Source of the DNA: Vulcanimicrobiota bacterium
GTDB lineage: Bacteria > Vulcanimicrobiota > Vulcanimicrobiia > Vulcanimicrobiales > Vulcanimicrobiaceae
Length of the DNA: 36,410 nt
Reading direction: 5' to 3'
NCBI GenBank assembly: GCA_003140855.1
Contig: PLLF01000111.1
Location: 1 to 36,410, forward strand
Positions within the stretch are counted from its first letter, which is position 1, and the number at the start of each line of letters is the position of its first letter. Below the pieces are notes generated by a model that worked only from the letters and a program-made list of their open reading frames with translations, ran no database searches and was not told the origin of the DNA. A program made the translations under genes and the position numbers. Below, in pieces: positions 31,039 through 36,410 of this stretch.

Positions 31039-32715
31039 GTGGCCGATCGCCGCAGGAGGGCGTTGTACCCGGCGATACGCCTCGGCGTGCTCCTGATTGC
31101 GGTTGCCGCGACGGCCTCTCAAGCGCCAAGGGCCTTCTCCCATCTGCACCGCGCCGACGGAATCGCGCTCGGAGCGGCGCTCGTGCTCTTCACCTTGCTC
31201 GCCCGGATCAACGTGCCGCTGACCTCGCGCGGCGCCTACTTCCGGCGGCGCAGCGCCGAACCGGGACGCATAACGCTCGAGCTGCCGCTGATTCTGACGA
31301 TTGTCAGCATCTACGGACCGGTGGTTGCCGCCGCGCTCACGCTCGTCGCCTATCCGTTCGCGTTATCGAGCGAAGGGGGATCGCGTTTCTTGCGCCGCGT
31401 CTTCGCAGGCGCTCCGCAAGCCATACTGTGGCTTTTCGCGGGTGCGCTGCACGCGCGGCTCTACCAGGTACCCATCACGATTTCGATTCCCTCATATCTT
31501 GCTTTTTTGGCGTTTTACACGCTCGCGCTCTACATGTTCTTGTACGGCATCTGGACGCCGCTGCGCATGCTCGCGACGCACGTGCGGTTGCGCCGGTTTT
31601 GGCACAATCTTTCGCGCGATACCCGGTTGCTGGGCTTCTTGCTGCTGCTGACGTCGTGGGGATACGTCTGCACCGTCATCTGGCTGCACGCAGGCATGGT
31701 CATCGGGCTCGCGAGCCTCGCACCGCTGCCGTTTTTGGCGTACACGCTTCGCGCGCTGAACGAATCTCAAATAGAACTGCACAGATTGCGCTTGGCGCGC
31801 GACGCAGTGCAGGCAATGCTCGGTGCGGGCGATCCGATTCCACAAATTAATTCGCTGCTTGCAAGCCTGCACACGCCGACCGCCCGCGAAACGCTGCAGA
31901 TCTTCGCCGCGATCACGCCCGACGAAACGCGACTCGCGCCGCTGGCGACGATCGGTCATCAACCCACGGTCGAACAAGTCGAACTCTGCAGCCGCGCCTT
32001 GGCGGAGCTTAGCCGCTCCGACAACGCCACCGTTACGGTCCGCAATTCGAACTACACCGTGTTCGCGGACGCGGCCCGCAGTTCGGACGACGAGCTGCTC
32101 GGCGTGCTCATCGCGCACCGGCCCGCTTCCAGCGCGCACCTATTGGCGCGCCGCCGTTTCGCGCAAGCCGCCGCCGATCTCGCGCCGCTACTGCGCGACT
32201 TCCGCTCGATCGCCGCCACGCAGAGCGCCGCCGCGCTTGACGCGCTGACCGGCCTGCCAAACCGCCGGACGATCATGCAGCTGCTGCGCGATCGCGTCGA
32301 CAACGTCGCGTCCGGAAATCCGTGCGCCGTGCTGCTGCTCGACATCGACCGCTTCAAGACGATCAACGACATGCTGGGGCATCCCGCCGGCGATCGCTGT
32401 TTGCGCATCATCGCCGGTACGATCGCGCGATCGATTCGCAGCCACGATCGCACCGGCCGCATAGGCGGCGAAGAGTTCCTGGTGCTCATGCCCGAGACCA
32501 ACAGCGAAACTGCGGTCACCGTGGGCGAACGTTTGCGCTCCGCGATCGCGACCTCCGACATCCACCACGCGAACGGCGACAAAGTGACGGCGAGCATCGG
32601 CGTCGCGGTCGCATCGATCAGCGACACGATCGAATCGCTGCTGGCGCGCGCCGATCACGCGTTGTATCAGGCCAAACGGCAAGGCCGCAATCGAGTGGTC
32701 GAAACGACGCATTAG
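31039..32715 (+). CDS. membrane-anchored diguanylate cyclase (GGDEF)
   Basis: A 558-residue protein. Residues 1-235 hold about six to seven hydrophobic segments, forming a membrane sensor. Residues about 250-395 form a poorly conserved GAF-like region. Residues about 400-555 are the GGDEF domain, with LLLDIDRFKTIND for metal binding and active-site GGEEF at 476-480. The inhibitory site RSHD (467-470) sits five residues before it, as in feedback-controlled cyclases. It should make cyclic di-GMP. The GTG at 31039 is preceded by GAGGT, two bases after metG, and its stop overlaps tatD by one base. Confidence 0.9.
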   Translation: MADRRRRALYPAIRLGVLLIAVAATASQAPRAFSHLHRADGIALGAALVLFTLLARINVPLTSRGAYFRRRSAEPGRITLELPLILTIVSIYGPVVAAALTLVAYPFALSSEGGSRFLRRVFAGAPQAILWLFAGALHARLYQVPITISIPSYLAFLAFYTLALYMFLYGIWTPLRMLATHVRLRRFWHNLSRDTRLLGFLLLLTSWGYVCTVIWLHAGMVIGLASLAPLPFLAYTLRALNESQIELHRLRLARDAVQAMLGAGDPIPQINSLLASLHTPTARETLQIFAAITPDETRLAPLATIGHQPTVEQVELCSRALAELSRSDNATVTVRNSNYTVFADAARSSDDELLGVLIAHRPASSAHLLARRRFAQAAADLAPLLRDFRSIAATQSAAALDALTGLPNRRTIMQLLRDRVDNVASGNPCAVLLLDIDRFKTINDMLGHPAGDRCLRIIAGTIARSIRSHDRTGRIGGEEFLVLMPETNSETAVTVGERLRSAIATSDIHHANGDKVTASIGVAVASISDTIESLLARADHALYQAKRQGRNRVVETTH

Positions 32716-33485
32716 TGTCCCTGATCGACACGCACGCGCACATTCACGACAAAGCTTTCGATGCGGATCGCGACGCTGCCGTGGGCCGGATGCGCTCCGC
32801 CGGCGTCGAGACCGCGATCACTGTGGGCTGCGATCTCGCCGACACGCAACGAGCTTTCACGATTGCGCGCGACTACGATCTGTATGCATCCGCCGGCATA
32901 CATCCACACGAGGCCAAAGACGCGCCGGCCGATATCCGAGCGGCCTTCGAGCCATTCCTCAAGAACGAACGCATCGTCGCGATCGGCGAAACCGGGCTCG
33001 ACTATTACTATGACAACAGCCCACGCGACGTTCAGCAGCGCGTCTTACGCGAACAAATCGCGATCGCCCGTGACGCGAACCTGCCGCTGATCTTTCATCA
33101 CCGCGACGCGTTCGAGGACTTCGTCTCGATCCTGCGCACCGAATGGCGCGACGGCATGCGCGGCGTCGTGCACTGCTTCACCGGCGACACGGCACAAGCG
33201 AAAACATATGTCGACGAATTCGGGCTCTACCTCGGCATCGGCGGCATCGTCACATTTAAGACCGCGCAACCGATTCGCGACGCGGTCATCGCCACCGGCA
33301 TCGATCGATTGCTGCTCGAAACCGACTGCCCGTACTTGGCACCGATTCCACATCGGGGAGAACGCAACGAACCTGCTTACGTTGCCGTCACGGCGCAGTA
33401 CGTAGCAGATCTCTTAAAATTACCAGTCGACGATGTCGCATCGCTCACAATAAAAAACGCTAAGACCTTATTCAAAATAAAATGA
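32715..33485 (+). CDS. tatD: TatD-family metal-dependent deoxyribonuclease
   Basis: A 256-residue TIM-barrel hydrolase of normal length. Metal-binding motifs are THAHIHD at the N-terminus, GETGLDYYYDN, HHRDAF, HCFTGD and ETDCPYLAP. TatD proteins are 3'-5' exonucleases involved in DNA quality control. The GTG at 32715 overlaps the cyclase stop by one base, closing a run rsmI-metG-cyclase-tatD. The downstream region 33486-33646 has no gene but holds a palindromic repeat. Confidence 0.92.
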   Translation: MSLIDTHAHIHDKAFDADRDAAVGRMRSAGVETAITVGCDLADTQRAFTIARDYDLYASAGIHPHEAKDAPADIRAAFEPFLKNERIVAIGETGLDYYYDNSPRDVQQRVLREQIAIARDANLPLIFHHRDAFEDFVSILRTEWRDGMRGVVHCFTGDTAQAKTYVDEFGLYLGIGGIVTFKTAQPIRDAVIATGIDRLLLETDCPYLAPIPHRGERNEPAYVAVTAQYVADLLKLPVDDVASLTIKNAKTLFKIK

Positions 33486-33557
33486 CCGTGTGGGACGGAG
33501 GGGTCGCGTTTCAGCGCAGGTCGTGTGAATTCAGCCGCGGAGCCTTTAAAGCGTTGT

Positions 33558-33605
33558 CATGGTGAGCTTGTCGGACCACGCTCGAGCCTAGCGCGCGGAG
33601 CGCGC
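33558..33605. repeat. REP-like intergenic palindromic stretch
   Basis: The segment includes TGGTGAGCTTGTCGGACCA (33560-33578), whose ends TGGT and ACCA pair, and then GCGCGCGGAGCGCGC (33591-33605), a stem of two GCGCGC arms with a three-base loop. The first motif resembles intergenic repeats with a GAGCTTGTCG core found in many GC-rich genomes. Only one copy is in the window, so repeat status is not proven. It lies between convergent genes and could also work as a terminator. Confidence 0.35.
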
Positions 33606-33646
33606 GAGACGAGAGCCGCTCGCTACCGGCGTTGCTACTGACACAG

Positions 33647-34524
33647 CTAGATGCACTCGTTTTGGAAAACAGTCGCAGCGTTCCAAGTCGTATCAAAGCG
33701 CCGCGACAAATGCTTGAGCACGCCAGGCGCATCAGTGCGTAAACCCCATTCGATTTGATCACACCGTTGGCATACGAGGACGTTGCATTTGCCGAGCCGG
33801 TCCACGCACGCGTCCGGTCGACGATCGCCATCTTCTCGTCGCAGTCGCTCACGCGCACGGCAACGCCGGCTTGCGCGAGCGATGCGAGTGCGCGCTTTGA
33901 CTTGTCGTTGAGATCGCGCCGCGCGACGACGAGCCTGCATGCGACGCCGGATCGTGCCAACAATTTGAGCGCGCCGTACGCGCCGCTGCCGGTACCGAAC
34001 GACTCGCTTTCGACATCGACGGGTTTCGCATTCGTTGCGCCAGCGAGCAGCCTGCGTTCGGCCCACAGCGCGTCGCGCTTGTTCGTCCAAAATTCTTGCG
34101 TGTGATCCGCGCGCCGCTGGAGCGCGGCAGATTCGATCGCAGCGACGTCTGCGCGGAAATCGTCGCGCACGATCGTGTCGCCGCGGCCGGGCCAATTGCG
34201 ATCGTCCAAGTAGGCGACGCCGTCGCAGATTGCGGCTTTCATATGCAGCGCGGGACCGTTACGCGCGTTCGTGTCGGCGAGCTTTGCGTCGGCTCCCAAC
34301 CGGCGGAGCACTTTTATCGCCGCTCGATTGGTCGCGGCGAGCTCGCCGGTTGCGTCGGCGTATGGACGGCCTTCGAGTCGCACGGTGACACGCGCACCGC
34401 GGCGGGCCGCATCCTCGAGCGCGTCGAGCATCCGGCCGGGTCGAAGCATGTAGGCGGTAAGCAAGACCGACTGCGCGTTTTTTATCGCGCGCGAGACCTG
34501 CTTTTGCGAAGAAAGTGAAATCAC
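33647..34524 (-). pseudogene. phospholipase D-like protein, frameshifted
   Basis: A PLD-superfamily protein of about 290 residues. The first HKD motif is intact (HMKAAICD, HxKxxxxD); the second reads DEKMAIVD, with Asp in place of His, so activity is doubtful even without the frameshift. The reading frame is good through KSNG, then a different frame supplies a typical PLD C-terminus (GLRTDAPGVLKHLSRRFD) ending at 33647. The switch lies at the four-C run 33744-33747 (G on the coding strand); one extra base restores KSNGGLRTD. The uncorrected frame continues into the repeat region to 33511. A GTG at 34524 is used as start; a TTG at 34533 is possible. Confidence 0.65.
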
Positions 34525-34609
34525 GTAGCACAATCACGACGGCCGCCGCTTGTGCCCAGGGGTGCTTCCACAGGAACGCCGCCCGCCGCTTGGAAGCGTA
34601 ACCATCCCC

Positions 34610-35338
34610 ATGAGCGCTACTCCCGCCGCGCGTCCGCCCGGCAACGACAAAGCCGCCTACGTCCGCGACATGTTCGCGACGATCGCGCCGCGTTACGATG
34701 CGGCGAACCGCGCCATCAGCATCGGCATGGACGAAGGCTGGCGCCGGCGCGCCATCGCGCTGCTGCGGGCTCCCCATGATGGGCGCATTGTCGATCTATG
34801 CTGCGGAACCGGAGATCTCGTCTTTCATTTGCTGCGAACCGACCCGTCGCTGCGCGTCACGGGCGTGGATTTTTGCGAGCCGATGTTGGCAAGGGCACGC
34901 GAGCGTTCCCTTCGGGAGGTCGCGGGCAGCGTGGAGTTTGTCGAAAGCGACGTCCTGCAGCTGCCGTTTGCCGATAACTCGTTTGATGGCGCGACAATGG
35001 GTTTCGCGACGCGCAATGTCGTGGATATCGATGCGATGTTGCGCGAGGTGCGGCGGGTGCTTAAACCCGGCGCGCGCTTCGTGAACCTCGACATGAGCAA
35101 GGCGCCTAACCGGGCGTGGAAAGCGTGCTTCGATCTCTACTTCTACGGGATCGTTCCGCTCATAGGCGGGATGGTAAGCGGGTCGCGTGAGGCGTACACG
35201 TACCTGCCGAACTCGCTGACGCATCATCCGGACGCTGAAGCGCTGCGCGAACGTTTTGCGGCGGCCGGATTCGAGCAAACGGGATTCGTGCGGCTGATGG
35301 GCGGATCGCTCGCGATTCACTACGGAACCAACCCATGA
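34610..35338 (+). CDS. ubiE: demethylmenaquinone/ubiquinone methyltransferase MenG/UbiE
   Basis: A 242-residue class I SAM methyltransferase that methylates the quinone ring in menaquinone or ubiquinone synthesis. Signatures are MFATIAPRYDAANRAIS, the SAM loop VDLCCGTGDL, GFATRNVVDID and a C-terminal PNSLTHHPDAEALRERF matching UbiE. Whether the quinone is menaquinone or ubiquinone cannot be told from this gene. The ATG at 34610 fits the family N-terminus. It overlaps the prenyl synthase by four bases (ATGA), making a quinone operon. Confidence 0.93.
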   Translation: MSATPAARPPGNDKAAYVRDMFATIAPRYDAANRAISIGMDEGWRRRAIALLRAPHDGRIVDLCCGTGDLVFHLLRTDPSLRVTGVDFCEPMLARARERSLREVAGSVEFVESDVLQLPFADNSFDGATMGFATRNVVDIDAMLREVRRVLKPGARFVNLDMSKAPNRAWKACFDLYFYGIVPLIGGMVSGSREAYTYLPNSLTHHPDAEALRERFAAAGFEQTGFVRLMGGSLAIHYGTNP

Positions 35339-36294
35339 TTCAAAGCGCGCGCGTCGAGGCCGGCCGGCACGACGAGATCGAAGCTTTTTTCCGCGAAATC
35401 TTTACGACGGACAATCCGCTGATCACCGAAGCGGTGAAGCGCATGCTGGCGGCCGGCGGAAAACGGTTGCGCCCGCGCATCACGCTGCTGGCGGCTCAAG
35501 CCCACGATGCAAACTCGCAACGGCATCTGCAGCTGGCCGCATACATGGAATTGATTCATGTCGCTACGCTGATCCACGACGACGTCGTAGATAACGCGCA
35601 GACGCGGCGCGGCGTGAACGCGACCGCGATCGATTACGGCAACCGGATCAGCGTCCTGGCCGGCGATTATCTTTTTGCGTGGATTTTTAAAAACGTGACC
35701 GCGCTGTATCCGCCTCCGATTCCGAACATTCTTTCGGCAACGCTCGCCGAGATTTGCGACGGCGAAGTGCTGCAGCTGCGTTCGCTGGGCGACTTGAGCG
35801 TATCGCTGAACGCGTACGTCCAGATCGTCACGCGAAAAACGGCTTCACTCTTTGCGGCGTCCGCGGAATGCGGGGCGATCGCAGGCGGCGCGCCCACGGG
35901 TGACGTGCAAGCACTGCGCCGTTTTGGGCTCGCCTACGGAATCGCGTTCCAAATGCGCGACGACCTGCTCGACGTGACCGCCGACGCGGCCGCGCTAGGA
36001 AAGCCCGTGGGGAACGATCTGGCCGAGCGCAAGATGACGATTCCCTTAATTTTGGCCCTGCAGAGCGGCGGCGGCGAATTTCGCGGCATGGTCGAGCGTT
36101 TGTATGCGGGAAGAGAGCAAGAAGCCGCCGCCGTCCTCGAAGGCATCCGAACATCGGGCGCGATCGAGCGAACTCGCGCGAAGATTCGCGAGTACTCCAA
36201 GCGGGCGGAAGATGCAATCGAAGACCTTGAAAACACTCCCGCCAAGGCCGAACTTGCTCGGCTGGCAGTCGAATTGATCGAAGAAGCCTCTTAA
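35335..36294 (+). CDS. long-chain polyprenyl diphosphate synthase
   Basis: A 319-residue trans-isoprenyl diphosphate synthase that makes the side chain of the respiratory quinone. The first aspartate motif is DDVVD (82-86) in LIHDDVVDNAQTRRG and the second is DDLLD (209-213). The residue five before the first motif is Ala77, small, which fits a long-chain (about C35-C50) product. Coupled to ubiE by ATGA and followed 12 bases later by tatA. The exact chain length is not readable. Confidence 0.9.
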   Translation: MIQSARVEAGRHDEIEAFFREIFTTDNPLITEAVKRMLAAGGKRLRPRITLLAAQAHDANSQRHLQLAAYMELIHVATLIHDDVVDNAQTRRGVNATAIDYGNRISVLAGDYLFAWIFKNVTALYPPPIPNILSATLAEICDGEVLQLRSLGDLSVSLNAYVQIVTRKTASLFAASAECGAIAGGAPTGDVQALRRFGLAYGIAFQMRDDLLDVTADAAALGKPVGNDLAERKMTIPLILALQSGGGEFRGMVERLYAGREQEAAAVLEGIRTSGAIERTRAKIREYSKRAEDAIEDLENTPAKAELARLAVELIEEAS

Positions 36295-36306
36295 AGGAGA
36301 GATCGT

Positions 36307-36410
36307 ATGCACCCCATTCTCGCCCTGGCAAGTCCGGAAATCATCATGATCGTGATCGGCTTAGGCATTCTGCTCTTCGGAGCGGACAAGCTGCCGAAAC
36401 TGGCGCGCAG
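36307..36410 (+). CDS. tatA: Sec-independent translocase subunit TatA/TatB (5' part, cut by window end)
   Basis: The first 34 residues are seen: a hydrophobic helix (PEIIMIVIGLGILLFGADKL) followed by the hinge and start of the amphipathic helix (LPKLAR), the standard TatA/B start with FG before the hinge. A ribosome binding site AAGGAG precedes the ATG by eight bases, within 12 bases of the prenyl synthase stop. TatA versus TatB cannot be decided from this fragment, so the symbol is provisional. Confidence 0.82.
   Translation, partial: MHPILALASPEIIMIVIGLGILLFGADKLPKLAR

Noticed and set aside
33511-33646. C-terminal continuation of the PLD frame to 33511
   Set aside because: It follows the frameshift and is a translation of intergenic palindromic repeat sequence.
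1-36410. CRISPR arrays, tRNA or rRNA genes, transposases and prophage genes
   Set aside because: No regularly spaced repeats, cloverleaf-like sequence, transposase motif or phage structural gene was seen on either strand.

Overview
This is a GC-rich, gene-dense bacterial chromosome segment. A pilus secretin with a signal peptide points to a diderm (outer-membrane) cell, and UbiE/MenG plus a long-chain polyprenyl diphosphate synthase point to a respiratory quinone maker. Starts are often GTG, junctions are mostly ATGA/GTGA overlaps, and few sites look like intrinsic terminators. My best guess is a candidate-phylum bacterium such as Eremiobacterota/Vulcanimicrobiota (WPS-2), but that is an impression from gene content and was not tested by any search.

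Layout. 1-6834: a frameshifted nucleotidyltransferase-like gene, a DoxX-like membrane protein with a possible leaderless promoter, a cupin, a minus-strand redox operon (AhpC-type peroxiredoxin, TlpA-like redoxin, Na+/H+ antiporter) behind a Fur/PerR-like box, a small basic protein, an M24 aminopeptidase and a nicotinamidase. 6831-10475: an NCS1 permease overlapping the nicotinamidase, then a NatA/NatB-like ABC exporter.

10472-25409: the centrepiece, a large Tad (tight adherence) pilus locus arranged as two divergent operons around a 196-base control region. The minus arm reads secretin (cpaC), Flp pilin, three TadE/TadG-type minor pilins and an unrecognised membrane protein with Ig-like repeats. 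The plus arm reads a secreted protein, two near-identical Flp pilins separated by a perfect hairpin, a prepilin peptidase, cpaB, a TadZ-TadA (CpaE-CpaF) fusion, tadB, tadC, a second prepilin peptidase, a DUF192 protein and two paralogous polytopic GT-C-like membrane proteins. From the first peptidase onward the genes are coupled with overlaps or very short gaps. TadD-type TPR proteins and CpaD/RcpB are not in the window. The fusion, the doubled peptidase and the appended DUF192/GT-C genes make this an unusual Tad variant.

25326-28687: a minus-strand pair of GT87-like glycosyltransferase and MalT/BTAD-type regulator, then a glutaredoxin. 28686-33485: rsmI, metG, a GGDEF diguanylate cyclase and tatD as one co-directional run. 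33486-34524: a REP-like palindromic stretch and a frameshifted phospholipase D-like gene. 34610-36410: menG/ubiE, polyprenyl diphosphate synthase and the start of tatA, cut by the window end.

Two genes (220-776 and 33647-34524) carry frameshifts that are each repaired by adding one G to a four-G run, so assembly errors are a live alternative to real decay. No tRNA, rRNA, CRISPR array, transposase or phage gene was seen.
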